A stretch of DNA of 40,784 nucleotides from Planctomycetota bacterium (GTDB taxonomy: Bacteria; Planctomycetota; Planctomycetia; Pirellulales; Pirellulaceae): positions 1 to 40,784 of the forward strand of contig JAJDEH010000310.1 in the NCBI GenBank assembly GCA_029259935.1, read 5' to 3'. The translations under genes and the position numbers were made by a program. A model generated the notes under the pieces. It did no database searches, had not been told where the DNA came from, and saw only the letters and a list, made by a program, of their open reading frames with translations. How positions within the stretch are numbered: the stretch's first letter is position 1; every line of letters begins with the position of its first letter. Of the stretch, positions 1-9,517 are shown piece by piece.

Positions 1-1029
1 GGCCGAATCGCCATGCGTCCGCCATTTATCCTTGCCCTGACGCAACACATACGAGTTCGACGCCAGCGAGATTGCCTCGCCAACAACTTCCGGGTCGATC
101 CCTTCCGCCAACGCGCCGGCGACGGCTTCGGCCGCGCGGTGGCGGGGCCCCAAATAAATGGCCTCGCTCAATTCCCTAACGGCGTCGTCACCCGGATCGC
201 GCTTGCCGAGCTTTTTGCCCACCAACTTGTACTGATCGAGCAGTTTCGGCACCAATGACCGAATCGGCGACGGGGGACGTTTATTCGCGATACGGCTTCC
301 CTCGTGATTGGCACAGAACCGAACGCACTGCCGCAGCATCGAATAGCAATACTCTTTTCCCAACAGACCGACTAAGCCGTAGGTCCGATGAGCAAACACA
401 AAACGATGCACATTGAGGTCGTCCTGCATTGCCGGTTGCAAGGCGTTGAAGGCGTCGAGCGGAGAATCACCAACCTTGGCCAGCAACGTCTCGCCCAGGT
501 CAACATCGACATTTCGGCAAGCCTCGCGAATCCGCACTCCCAGATCGCCGTTGACCGAAGGCTCTCCTTCCGGCAATCCCTTGAGCGATGTTTTTGAGGG
601 CCCCCCGACTTTCTGAATCTGTTGCGAGTTGCGGTACAGCACCTTGAGTACTGGCAGCGGACGGCGTTTGGTTGCAAGTTGGTTGGTCATTTCCAGCGCC
701 GGAAGCATGGCCATCGCCGTATGGAAACCGACATAGTCACAGCCTCCAAACGTAACGGCGTTGGCCAACGCGCCAGCCGCGATCAGCTTCTTCAAATCGG
801 TCTCACCCTTCAAGATCTTTCCAGCCAACAAGGGCTGCAAATTTTTGGCCGGAGTGTTCCGCATCAATTCCACGAGTCGGGCGTGCTCGCCCAGGGGGAT
901 GGCATCGCTACCCTGCTCGGCGAACGCGGTCGAAAATCCGAGGTCACTGGCCAACGACGCACCCAGTCCGGCGGCCAGCATCCCGCGGCCAACATCCGAC
1001 ATAAACGCGCGACGATTCGAGGAAATCAT
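1..1029 (-). CDS. Tat-exported protein of unknown function, 3' end cut by window edge
   Basis: An open frame of 343 codons runs from the ATG at 1029 off the left edge, so the C-terminus is missing. The start is supported by GGAG about 7 nt upstream. The N-terminus has a twin-arginine signal (SSNRRAFM at residues 3-10) followed by a small-residue hydrophobic stretch ending near AFA (residues 38-40), so export folded through the Tat system is likely. The mature part contains a GGCDYVGFHT motif near residue 100 and YRNSQQIQ near residue 135. I know similar Tat proteins only as uncharacterised planctomycete proteins and assign no function. It is divergent from the membrane protein at 1413. Confidence 0.8.
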   Translation of the reverse strand, partial: MISSNRRAFMSDVGRGMLAAGLGASLASDLGFSTAFAEQGSDAIPLGEHARLVELMRNTPAKNLQPLLAGKILKGETDLKKLIAAGALANAVTFGGCDYVGFHTAMAMLPALEMTNQLATKRRPLPVLKVLYRNSQQIQKVGGPSKTSLKGLPEGEPSVNGDLGVRIREACRNVDVDLGETLLAKVGDSPLDAFNALQPAMQDDLNVHRFVFAHRTYGLVGLLGKEYCYSMLRQCVRFCANHEGSRIANKRPPSPIRSLVPKLLDQYKLVGKKLGKRDPGDDAVRELSEAIYLGPRHRAAEAVAGALAEGIDPEVVGEAISLASNSYVLRQGKDKWRTHGDSA

Positions 1030-1412
1030 GGAATTCTCCGTGGAATGAGAAAGGGGGGAGATACTACGGCACCGCCCCGGGCGATACCGCCGAGCCGACG
1101 GAACTATAGAACGCCGGCGCGTTACACCGCTCGCGACAACCCCGTGTCTGCATTGTACCAATTCGAACGGCCATGCTGCCAGTTATTATTTTCATCTGCA
1201 AATCAAGCGGGGCAGTCGCGATTTCGTAACATAAACCGCGATTCTTGATTGCAATATTCCTCGCCGAGCCATAAAAAGACTCACGCACGCAAAGCCAGCA
1301 AGAGCCGAGCCGCCGTAGCTGAATTCGTTGTGTACTTTTCGGCAACTCGATGAGTCCGCTTGAGACAATGAACCCGGCCGCAATTTTGTGGGCGAACATA
1401 GGCGCGTAAATC
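1030..1412. other. Divergent intergenic region, no gene seen
   Basis: These 383 nt separate two divergent genes and should hold both promoters. Frames on either strand have unconvincing composition and no ribosome-binding site. I see no clear repeat or RNA structure. Confidence 0.5.
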
Positions 1413-2300
1413 ATGGCCGAAAACAGATCCACCAACAGCCGATCGCGGATTTTCGCTCACGTCGCCGTTTTTATCCTGTTCGGCTTCCTGACAGGATTCA
1501 CATGGTTTGCCGCGTTACTGCCCGTCGGAGTGACGGGTGTCCTCGGCTACGATGTGTCGAGATATTGCTTCGCGCTCAGTGCTGTGCTTGCCATCGTTGG
1601 CTTGTTCTACCGGCCATGGAGGAATTATGGTCTAGGCCTATTCCTCGTGGGGCTAGTTCTTGGCATCGCCTGCTGGCCGACCTTGGTGCCGATGGCAGTG
1701 CGCCCCAATCCGCGGCTAACACACGCCATGATTCTATTCGGCGGTCCCCTCGGCTTAGCGGCCGTATCGGGCATGGTGTTTTTCCTGGCGTGCCTTGGAA
1801 ATAATCGCAAAGGCAGCGAGAACGGACCGGCCACCACACCTCGCCGGTTTGGAATGGGGACGTTGATACTGGTCCTTGGCGTTGCATCGTTATTCTTCGG
1901 AGTGGCAAGATGGGTTGGGATGCCGCCGGCGCTGTCCGTTTCGATGGGCACGTTCTTGGCTCTAATCAGCGGCCTGCAAATGCTGATGAATCGGGTACCC
2001 CGCGCAGTATCGGTCGGAACCGGTACCGCCCTGCTGCCGACGGCGCTGGCCATCGTTTGGATCACGAGCGGGAGGAATGCGGGCCCACCTTGGGCGGCAT
2101 TCGTCGGGACCCCCGCGGACATCGCCTTCGTGGGGGCTCATTCCATTGTCCTTGGAGCCGTCTGTGGCTACATCGGCGGCGCCCTGGTGGCGGGCCTTTT
2201 TCTGATCAGTGATCGGACATCCCGTATGTTTGGAAATCCTAGCCATACGGATCCGGCGTCACCGGCAGGAATTGGCGTTGGAACCAACCACGAAACCTAA
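1413..2300 (+). CDS. Polytopic membrane protein, unknown function
   Basis: The predicted protein has 295 residues and about eight hydrophobic segments (for example residues 15-37, 72-95, 103-128 and 235-262) joined by short loops. It is therefore an integral inner-membrane protein. There are no recognisable catalytic motifs. A short hydrophilic linker containing NNRKGSENGP sits near residue 130, between two membrane bundles, and the C-terminus is polar. The ATG at 1413 has no good Shine-Dalgarno sequence. The gene is convergent with the NHL-repeat gene that ends at 2437. I do not recognise the family; a transporter or a structural membrane protein are both possible. Confidence 0.65.
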   Translation: MAENRSTNSRSRIFAHVAVFILFGFLTGFTWFAALLPVGVTGVLGYDVSRYCFALSAVLAIVGLFYRPWRNYGLGLFLVGLVLGIACWPTLVPMAVRPNPRLTHAMILFGGPLGLAAVSGMVFFLACLGNNRKGSENGPATTPRRFGMGTLILVLGVASLFFGVARWVGMPPALSVSMGTFLALISGLQMLMNRVPRAVSVGTGTALLPTALAIVWITSGRNAGPPWAAFVGTPADIAFVGAHSIVLGAVCGYIGGALVAGLFLISDRTSRMFGNPSHTDPASPAGIGVGTNHET

Positions 2301-2436
2301 CCGAACTCCCCGATCGAACAATCCATCTCTCCAACGACGGGTCCGCGAGTCTGTGCCGGCCAATCACCAGATCGATTCGCAAGACACTTAGAAGCAACTC
2401 TCGTCCGCGTCGCGGTCGGTCCATCCAAACGGTTAA

Positions 2437-5013
2437 CTATTCGATCTCACAACGCGCCTCATCGGCGTAGACCAACGCCGCCCGCTGCAAACGCCGGTTG
2501 ATACTGTCACCCATGTAGGCATATTTGTCAGTCACGCCCACTCCGATCAGCCAGGCGAGAGGTATCTCCTGCTGGCCGTTCTTCACCGGCGCATCGGCGT
2601 TACCGTACTGGCCGAAACTGGTGAGTTCATTGCCGTTGGTGTCCAACACACACACTCGAAAGCGGGCGAGGTCCGGATACCACACTCGACCGAACTCGTC
2701 GACGTCGAAACGGGTGTTCTCGCAGTTGCAGTAGAAGAGCGGGATGTGGCTGATGCCCAACTTCATCCACAGTGCCCCGGTCACCTTGGCGGGCCGGGAC
2801 CACTGCCAGTTGTCGCCGCGGTGCCAACTGGCATCGACGGTCTTAAGCGAAGGATCAAGATTGGGTTTACCCGTGAAGGGCTGCGGCACCTTCTTGCCCC
2901 TGTCCATTCCGCTCGGGTAATGTTCGATCATTCCGCCCTTGGGCGAAAACTTGAGGATGCTGCCGTACATACTTAGGATCGCCCCTTTAGGCTTGCCCTG
3001 ACTCTTGGAATCCTTGGCACCGAGTTCGACCTCGCCAACGATCTCTTTGAATTCCTCGGGGCTGAACGCACCGGCCGGCTTGACCTGTTCGGCAACGTAG
3101 ATATTGCCGGCCTGATCGAACTTGGGGCCCAGAACGTTGTCCGACGCCTTCCAAATGATGGGGCCGCCGATGCGCTTGCCCGTCTTGTCATATTCGTGCA
3201 GAGCTTTGGCACTGCGGAACGGGTTGGACGGCGGGCGCGAAAAGACGAAGTGGTGGCCATCGTGCCGAACACCATAAGCATGCATCATGAACCCCATACA
3301 AACAGGCACGAAGGTGCCATGCGGCCGGGCGACGTACTTGCGATTGAAGTCCTTCGCACCTGGCTCGGGGTTTTCCCAAGGGATTGGCTTGCCCCTGCGA
3401 CTCCACTTGAAGAGGCCGGCTGGCCACTCGGTGCCGTAAATGCTTCCGTCCGGGCCGGGCAGGATGCACAGCCCCTTCGAAATCACATTGTATGTGACGG
3501 GTGTGATCGACCCGGTCTTCTCGTTGAAGCGTACCCAACGGCTTTGGAGGGTGCGGGTGTAAACTTCCTTGTCATCGCGCCAGCGGTCGACCTGCAGGTC
3601 CACAAAGGCGGCACGACCAAAGTTCCTCGAGTTGACACTCTCTGATTTGAACTTCCCGTTGGCTTCGGTAACTCTCAACAAGCTGCCGGCGTCGCCCCCC
3701 ATCCAGACGATCGGCGGATCCACGGTCGCGTCGAGAGCCATCACCCAATACTGCGTTCTGTCGGCCTCGTGCTGTAAGGACATCGCCGCGATCCGCGTGG
3801 AATCCGTAACACCGCGAAACTTGACCAACTCGACCATCCACCGATCGAGAATCCGTGTCACGTAAACGCGCCCGGTCTTCTCGTCGACCGCGACGCCGTC
3901 CGGTGCCTCAACTTCAAACTGGTCGATAACCTTGGCGCCCTTCTCGGAAACAACCAACACGCGGTTGTTTTCGGTGTCGGCAATCAACAAATTGCCCTTG
4001 CCATCGAGGGCCAGGCCCCTGGGCATCCCACCCAAGTGCGCGTCGTTCTTTCCGGCTGTCTTGAGATCTCCGAAGAAAACCTCAATTTTGTCGCGGCCTG
4101 GTAGGGCGATTCGATGAACCGCGGGAGTCTTCTCGTAACCGCTAACGTAGGCCCACCGACCGTCGCTGGAGACGCAGACCGACGGGCGTGTGAGCGTCGG
4201 GTTCCGTTTCTTTGTCAATTCGGGTCCCTGAAAATCTCGCCAGGGAATCGACGAGTCGCTCTTTACCGCGTTCACAAATATGCCGTACGCGCCCCAGTAG
4301 CCGCCCGTAATGCTGACAATAACGCCGTCGGAGGTGATGCCCAAACCGGTCTTGCGACCGGCCGGGACGCCCGGATAGAAATTGCGGCTGGCGATCCTGT
4401 GAACCAGCGGCGAAAGCCGTCCGTCGAGCCGGATCGTGGGCAGCCTACCCAACTTCTTCGGATCGATGTCGGCCGGGAAGGGCATGATCGTGCGAAGATA
4501 TTCGCCGTCGCGGTTGAGGGCCACCAGTTGTTCGCTGCTCCAGTTGGGGATGTTGGCACCGATGGCGCTAAGCACATACAGTTCACCATTCTTGCCGACG
4601 GTCAGGCCCTTGATGCTGTAGCCGAGGTTTTGCTTGTCCTGGGCAATCACACCACCGAACTTGGCGCCCAGACCCAGTGCCACGCGGACTCGAAAAGGCC
4701 CCTCGCCCGCCAGCTTGCCATAGTCGGCTTTGCCATCCCACTCAAAGCTCTGCGACAGCGAATTTGGCTTAAGCGGTGGCGGCGCGTTATCCCCCAGGGC
4801 GCCGGCGACGAGATGCCGAACAATTTTCCCGCTGGCATCTTCGATGAAGACAGCCACGTCCGTCTCACAATCCACGCTGAATTCAATTCGCACCTTGTCG
4901 CCGACTCTCTTCGCCGTTGGCATTTGGGCGAATCGCGGAGCCGCCTGCACGGTGATTGTGCATGAAATCAAAAACCAAATGAAAGAAACAGCGATGGTCG
5001 TGCGACTCTGCAT
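2437..5013 (-). CDS. Secreted NHL-type beta-propeller protein with FlgD-like Ig domain
   Basis: The 858-residue product begins with a Sec signal peptide (hydrophobic residues 7-24, cleavage near VQAA). Residues about 40-125 resemble the FlgD-type Ig-like fold common in planctomycete surface proteins (VFIEDASGKIVRHL, then FEWDGKAD). The rest is rich in NHL-type strands, for example LALDGKGNLLIADTENNRVL and VAVDEKTGRVYVTRIL, which suggests one or two beta-propellers outside the cytoplasm. No catalytic motif is visible, so a binding or scaffold role is inferred. It is the last of three same-strand secreted proteins (beta-helix, Kelch, NHL) with spacers of 55 and 194 nt. The 194-nt spacer could hold its own promoter. 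Confidence 0.8.
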   Translation of the reverse strand: MQSRTTIAVSFIWFLISCTITVQAAPRFAQMPTAKRVGDKVRIEFSVDCETDVAVFIEDASGKIVRHLVAGALGDNAPPPLKPNSLSQSFEWDGKADYGKLAGEGPFRVRVALGLGAKFGGVIAQDKQNLGYSIKGLTVGKNGELYVLSAIGANIPNWSSEQLVALNRDGEYLRTIMPFPADIDPKKLGRLPTIRLDGRLSPLVHRIASRNFYPGVPAGRKTGLGITSDGVIVSITGGYWGAYGIFVNAVKSDSSIPWRDFQGPELTKKRNPTLTRPSVCVSSDGRWAYVSGYEKTPAVHRIALPGRDKIEVFFGDLKTAGKNDAHLGGMPRGLALDGKGNLLIADTENNRVLVVSEKGAKVIDQFEVEAPDGVAVDEKTGRVYVTRILDRWMVELVKFRGVTDSTRIAAMSLQHEADRTQYWVMALDATVDPPIVWMGGDAGSLLRVTEANGKFKSESVNSRNFGRAAFVDLQVDRWRDDKEVYTRTLQSRWVRFNEKTGSITPVTYNVISKGLCILPGPDGSIYGTEWPAGLFKWSRRGKPIPWENPEPGAKDFNRKYVARPHGTFVPVCMGFMMHAYGVRHDGHHFVFSRPPSNPFRSAKALHEYDKTGKRIGGPIIWKASDNVLGPKFDQAGNIYVAEQVKPAGAFSPEEFKEIVGEVELGAKDSKSQGKPKGAILSMYGSILKFSPKGGMIEHYPSGMDRGKKVPQPFTGKPNLDPSLKTVDASWHRGDNWQWSRPAKVTGALWMKLGISHIPLFYCNCENTRFDVDEFGRVWYPDLARFRVCVLDTNGNELTSFGQYGNADAPVKNGQQEIPLAWLIGVGVTDKYAYMGDSINRRLQRAALVYADEARCEIE

Positions 5014-5207
5014 GGCGTTTCCTTTATGTTATTGAATCGATATCAAGTACTTTCGTTGCAAACGCGGCTCAAAACAAGGGAATCGTCTATGCCGCCTGAT
5101 TCGCGGCAGCGGCTTGATAGCACGTTGTGCATATCATAACTTCCTGGAAATGCGAACTGGGTTATTATCTCTCTCGTCATCGTCGCGGATATCGCTCACA
5201 CCGGCGG

Positions 5208-7886
5208 TTATTTCCGGGTCTTGCGGGGGACGAGCCGCATGACACAGACGTTCGTTGCCCGATTGACTGTCCACAGTAGCTCGCGTTTTGGATCGTAGAC
5301 GAGTCCCTGCGAGTTACCGGCAGTTTCACGTGGAGCCCTATGCGGCTGGTTCAGCGCCGTGCTGTCGATGTCTAATTTGATCCACCCGTTCGCTTTGGGG
5401 TCCCAGGCCATGCCCCTCATTTCGAAGAGCAAGTCCGCCCCGGGTATGTACTCCACTTCGCGCATGTAATTCGGTGCCAACTCGCGGTTTTTCGGCTCGT
5501 GGCGATCGAGCGCGGCAGTCTTCATGTCGTAAGTCAGGAGAGTTCCTTTTTGATCTTTCCGATTCGCGCCGAAAGCCAGCACCAGCAGATCGCGTTTCGA
5601 ATCGTAGGTCATGCCGTCGTAGTAGTCGGGCGCTGAAAGTTGGCTGTTTCCACTTTGAATGGGTAGCGCAACCCACGCTTTCTTGGCGGCGTCCAAGCGA
5701 TAGAGTCTAACCGGCGCGCCACGGCCGCCGACCCAGGCGCAAGCCCCGTGCGGAGTGGCGCAGGCCTTCGTCGTGGGGTTGCCGCCGCCGCGAGGCAGCA
5801 ACGCCCAGGGGCGCTCGTGGTCGCCAACATCGGGGTTGAAGACATGCGTAAACGTTTCGCATCCGGTGAGCAGGACGAGCTTCTTGATCGCTGGATCGTA
5901 GGCATAGCCGGCCCACGGATGTACGCCCATCCAAGGCCGGAAGCCGTAAGCGTAATTTCCACTGGTGGCAAAATACGCGAACGACAGAGGAAATTGGGCG
6001 TGATAGTTCGTACACCAACGATCCGTGGCCAGCGCGTAGCGGGTGATCTCCGTGCCGTGGTACGAACCGTGTCCGCCCGCCCAGAGGACGATCTCGTCAC
6101 GATCGGTATCGATGGCGGCGCTGCTGTAGGAAAGAGGCATGCGGGTGAGTCCACCCGTCGGCCGCGGTATCCACTTGTTGGCCGGCAAATTCCGCAATTC
6201 GTTCTCCACCTTCCGCGGGTCGGGCGGAGCGGCGGCTGTGTGCCAGTAGCGTGTGTGCGTCTTTCCACCAGCGAAGTGTTCGGTGCCGGGCTGTACGCCG
6301 AGATTCGCCGTACCGTCGGTGTCGGTCACGGTGGCGTCAAAACGGCACGCCCAAGTCGCCGGAGTTTTCCTGAAGGGTTCCGCCAGCGTGAGGACCACGT
6401 CGTCCGTGTCGGCGGCGAATACCTGCGGATCGTTGACCGGCGGAGGGAACGGGCCGGTTCTATCGTTGAGTTCCGCCGACCACTGCTTGACGAGAGTCCA
6501 CTTGTTCGCGACGACGTTGTAAGTCCATGCTTCAGGAATCAGCGCGTCGCCGTAAAAAACATTGCAGCCCGTGGCGACCTTCGCTTGCCATCCGCCGATG
6601 AGTAGGATTTTCTTCGCTTTAGGCAGAAAAAGAAGACCGTGGCTGAGGCGCGGCGACGGGCCGATCGCTGGCCGCTGCTCTTGCCACGACCGCGTTGCCG
6701 GATCGTAGGTCCATGTATCGGCCAACGACCGGTCGAGGGCGAAGCCGCCGAACAGGACGATCTTCCGGCTCACCGGATCGAACGCCATCGGCGAGTAGCA
6801 GCGCGGAGGCGGTTCCGAAGCCATCGCCAGCGCCGCGCGGCGGATCGCCGCCTCCACCTCTTCGGCGGCCGTTAAGTCCGCTGGTGCAACGGCCTCGTCG
6901 ATTCGCTCTAGCAGCGCCTCGTAGACCGCGATCGCTTCGGCCAGCGGCTTGCGAGCGCGCACGGTCTGCGTTTTTTCGTAACCCTGGACGTCCGCGGCAT
7001 CGACGGCGGCGGCCAGCAATTCGATGTCGACCACCGCGATCGATTCGGTCAGCAGTTCGGAGAGTTCTTGTTCGGCATGCGCCGGCAATTCGGTGCGGTA
7101 GAAACGATTGCGGCAGCGCGTCACCATCGCGTGCGCTCTTTGCTTTAGCGCCGATGCAGCCGTGGCAAGTTTTCGGATCACATCGCTGCCGAACGTCAGC
7201 TTTCGCCACTCATTCTTCTCGGGACTAAAGACCCACGTGCCGGGCGAACCGGTTTCGGTAACTGTCTTGGCACCGCCGCACAACAGGAACTCTTTGTTGA
7301 TGGGATCGTAACACATCTGGCTCCAGGCCGGGCGGTCAACGCTTTCGATGTCGAAAGGCGCGAGGCTCGACGTGCCGGGGTGTTTTTCAAAAGAGAGCTT
7401 CTGCCAGGCGCGGGCCACGGGATCGTATTGCATGTCCACGCCGAAGAGCAACTTGCCTCGGTCACGGTCGTAGGCGTAAAGGTGATCGACGCGCGTTCCA
7501 TAGCCGCCGCGGAGGTTGGGGCGCAGAATTCCGGTTTCATCCACCTCCAGCCCCGTGCGGCCCTTGAAGGAAGGTGTTTCGACAGGGCCGGTGACGATGC
7601 CCCAAGCCTTGCCTTTCGGCAACCAGTTTTCCCACTGCCGTTTTTCAAAGTTGAAAGTCGTTTCGCTGTAGGGCGGCGTCGGCTTGAGGTCGTAGCGGCG
7701 TTGCGCGCCCATGGCGACGAGGAAGCGATTAATCGAAGGCACGTAAACCAACGCCCCTCCGCGGCGGCTATCCAGTCCGCCCTGTTCCAGATTAACCCAC
7801 CGATTGACAGGAAGTTCGTCCGCACGCGCCGCGAAGACGAGTAGCAATACGATTCCAGCGCCGACAAGTTGAAGTTGTTTGGTCAC
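5208..7886 (-). CDS. Secreted Kelch-repeat beta-propeller protein with helical insertion
   Basis: The 892-residue protein has a signal peptide (hydrophobic residues 8-20, then AARADE). Kelch blades follow, shown by MCYDPINKEFLLCGG, MAFDPVSRKIVLFGG, DTWTYDPATRSW and AWTYNVVANKW. Between blades, residues about 240-345 form a charged, Ala/Glu-rich helical stretch that is not Kelch-like. The second half has further blades (DTDRDEIVLWAGGHGSYHG, YDPAIKKLVLLTG, YDPKRELLWTV), so one large or two smaller propellers are likely. Galactose-oxidase active-site residues cannot be assigned by eye, so enzymatic activity is unproven. The gene lies 55 nt after the beta-helix gene and is probably co-transcribed with it. 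Confidence 0.8.
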   Translation of the reverse strand: MTKQLQLVGAGIVLLLVFAARADELPVNRWVNLEQGGLDSRRGGALVYVPSINRFLVAMGAQRRYDLKPTPPYSETTFNFEKRQWENWLPKGKAWGIVTGPVETPSFKGRTGLEVDETGILRPNLRGGYGTRVDHLYAYDRDRGKLLFGVDMQYDPVARAWQKLSFEKHPGTSSLAPFDIESVDRPAWSQMCYDPINKEFLLCGGAKTVTETGSPGTWVFSPEKNEWRKLTFGSDVIRKLATAASALKQRAHAMVTRCRNRFYRTELPAHAEQELSELLTESIAVVDIELLAAAVDAADVQGYEKTQTVRARKPLAEAIAVYEALLERIDEAVAPADLTAAEEVEAAIRRAALAMASEPPPRCYSPMAFDPVSRKIVLFGGFALDRSLADTWTYDPATRSWQEQRPAIGPSPRLSHGLLFLPKAKKILLIGGWQAKVATGCNVFYGDALIPEAWTYNVVANKWTLVKQWSAELNDRTGPFPPPVNDPQVFAADTDDVVLTLAEPFRKTPATWACRFDATVTDTDGTANLGVQPGTEHFAGGKTHTRYWHTAAAPPDPRKVENELRNLPANKWIPRPTGGLTRMPLSYSSAAIDTDRDEIVLWAGGHGSYHGTEITRYALATDRWCTNYHAQFPLSFAYFATSGNYAYGFRPWMGVHPWAGYAYDPAIKKLVLLTGCETFTHVFNPDVGDHERPWALLPRGGGNPTTKACATPHGACAWVGGRGAPVRLYRLDAAKKAWVALPIQSGNSQLSAPDYYDGMTYDSKRDLLVLAFGANRKDQKGTLLTYDMKTAALDRHEPKNRELAPNYMREVEYIPGADLLFEMRGMAWDPKANGWIKLDIDSTALNQPHRAPRETAGNSQGLVYDPKRELLWTVNRATNVCVMRLVPRKTRK

Positions 7887-7941
7887 GGTTGCACCCCCAC
7901 CGGTTGAAGCGGAAAAATGTCATTAATAGGGTCGCGTCATT

Positions 7942-9126
7942 TCACTTGAACTCGAAGGCGCCGATGTCGATTCTCTCGACCCGCGGGCGTTTGGCTTTCG
8001 AGTGCGGATGTGCGTAATGGAACGCCGGTTCGAGTGACGGGCCACCGTCCTTGTTGGGCTCGATACCTTGGTCGATGCAGGGTGACCCGGCTTTGAGCCG
8101 GAAGTCGAAACCGGCACCATCGACGAACAGGGGGTCGCCGCCGGAAAAATTCCCCCGCAGCACTGCCGTTTTCAGATTCGTCAGCGTACCGCGACCGGCA
8201 AAAATGTTGTTCTTCGCAACCAATTGAAACGTGGCCCCGGTCTTGCGAACTTGAATGAAAGTTCCGGTCCGGCGGTTGTTCACCAACGTGTTGTTGATCA
8301 GAAACAGTTGCGGGTCGGGGTTGCTGACCCCTTCTTCGCCGTAGGCGATCATCGCGGAGTTTTGCGTTTGTGGACCCTGGCAGAATACGTTGCCAACCAG
8401 ATGGCATTTTCCGCCGTTGGGCAGATTGACGACGTAGCTCGAACTTCCGCCACTTTCGTCTGATAAATAGTTGTACCGGATGTCGTTCGTTTTGGCCCGC
8501 GACTTGAGCAGGTGGCCGGCCTTTGCGTGATGCGAGTAATTGAATCGAAAGATGAGCTTGTCGGCGCGGGCGATGTACAAATTATGGGCCCGCCCGTTGA
8601 GCCCGCAGTGCGAGAACTCACAATGTTCGATCAGCACAACGCCGGCACCGCCGAGAATGCCGTTCTCGCAATTGTGAAATTTGCAGTTGCGAACCGTCAG
8701 GTTTTTCCCCTGCGCCCGAATGCCCGCCCCGTTGCGGTCGCGCACGCGGGCGTCGGAAAACTCGATGTTCTCGACGGTGAGATCGTTCCCACTCACGACC
8801 CAGATCCCTTTGCCCGCGACGTTCTTTCCGGCGGCGGGGAATTTCGCCCGCCCTTCACCAACACCACGAAGGGTCAGATCGTTGGCGCGAATCGTGCAGA
8901 CGTCGCCGGCATAATCGCCGCCGGAATCGATTTCGATGACGTCACCGTCCTTGGCCGTTCGGACCGCTTGAGAGAGCGTAGCAAATGGTTTGCCCGGCCC
9001 CACTTCAATCTTCCTGCGCGCAGTCGTACGGCTTCGCTGAGCAAGAGCGGTCGTACATGAGGCCGTCATCACAACAGCCAAAACGACCAAGACTCGCCAT
9101 GTCGTCGAGTGGAATCGTTGTTTCAT
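7942..9126 (-). CDS. Secreted right-handed beta-helix protein
   Basis: The 394-residue product has a signal peptide (hydrophobic residues 11-29, then ALAQ). Next comes IEVGPGKPFATLSQAV, the usual entry of pectate-lyase-like and parallel beta-helix proteins. Coil-forming repeats follow: LTVENIEFSDA, LTVRNCKFHNCENGI, VLIEHCEFSHCGLNG, LIFRFNYSHH, HLVGNVF, LFLINNTLVNN. The C-terminus has DFRLKAGSPCIDQG and ends in RIDIGAFEFK, typical of the Beta_helix family. These folds usually bind or cleave acidic polysaccharides, but no catalytic triad is obvious here. The start follows a GAGGA-type ribosome-binding site. It appears to be the first gene of a three-gene secreted unit. Confidence 0.82.
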   Translation of the reverse strand: MKQRFHSTTWRVLVVLAVVMTASCTTALAQRSRTTARRKIEVGPGKPFATLSQAVRTAKDGDVIEIDSGGDYAGDVCTIRANDLTLRGVGEGRAKFPAAGKNVAGKGIWVVSGNDLTVENIEFSDARVRDRNGAGIRAQGKNLTVRNCKFHNCENGILGGAGVVLIEHCEFSHCGLNGRAHNLYIARADKLIFRFNYSHHAKAGHLLKSRAKTNDIRYNYLSDESGGSSSYVVNLPNGGKCHLVGNVFCQGPQTQNSAMIAYGEEGVSNPDPQLFLINNTLVNNRRTGTFIQVRKTGATFQLVAKNNIFAGRGTLTNLKTAVLRGNFSGGDPLFVDGAGFDFRLKAGSPCIDQGIEPNKDGGPSLEPAFHYAHPHSKAKRPRVERIDIGAFEFK

Positions 9127-9140
9127 AAGGTCTTGTCCTC

Positions 9141-9176
9141 TTCATCCAGTAACACTGATTCATCCAGCAACACTGA
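9141..9176. repeat. Two tandem 18-bp units in the 5' leader of the beta-helix gene
   Basis: Units at 9141-9158 and 9159-9176 differ at one base (TTCATCCAGYAACACTGA). They begin 15 nt upstream of the beta-helix start codon. Confidence 0.8.
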
Positions 9177-9227
9177 ATCAACATCTGCTGAAACGTACTC
9201 GCGTCCGAAAACGCGCGTTCGGCTTTC

Positions 9228-9380
9228 ATGCCAATTGATGCGTATACGTATTATATTGCCCTGGGACAGGAAGACTCAACCCAACGGGAAGACGTCCTCG
9301 CTGAGTGGCTAGACAACGACGTACTTGCGGCCCTTGCCCAACTCGGAACCCTCGTCAGAGCCGCGATTTGGACAATCTAG
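9228..9380 (+). CDS. Possible 50-residue small protein or coding remnant
   Basis: An ATG at 9228 opens a 50-codon frame closed by TAG at 9378. The translation is acidic and protein-like (MPIDAYTYYIALGQEDSTQ, then EDVLAEWLDNDVLAALAQLG). No ribosome-binding site is visible. The same frame continues past the TAG with RMRAEGDAHDRVGSV before entering antisense of the helicase gene, so a decayed gene is as likely as a real small protein. The remainder of 9127-9517 shows no other gene. Confidence 0.2.
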   Translation: MPIDAYTYYIALGQEDSTQREDVLAEWLDNDVLAALAQLGTLVRAAIWTI

Positions 9381-9517
9381 TGGGCAACCGCTATTACGAC
9401 AGACCAGGCCTGGGATCGACGGATGCGGGCCGAAGGTGACGCCCACGACCGAGTTGGATCGGTAGCTCACAGGCACGGAAGTCCGGGAAAACCTACCGGC
9501 ATTCTGTCCCGCTTCCG

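Noticed and set aside
4114..4965. 283-codon plus-strand frame opposite the NHL gene
   Set aside because: The composition is Arg/Ala-rich without a fold signature; the minus strand has signal peptide and NHL repeats.
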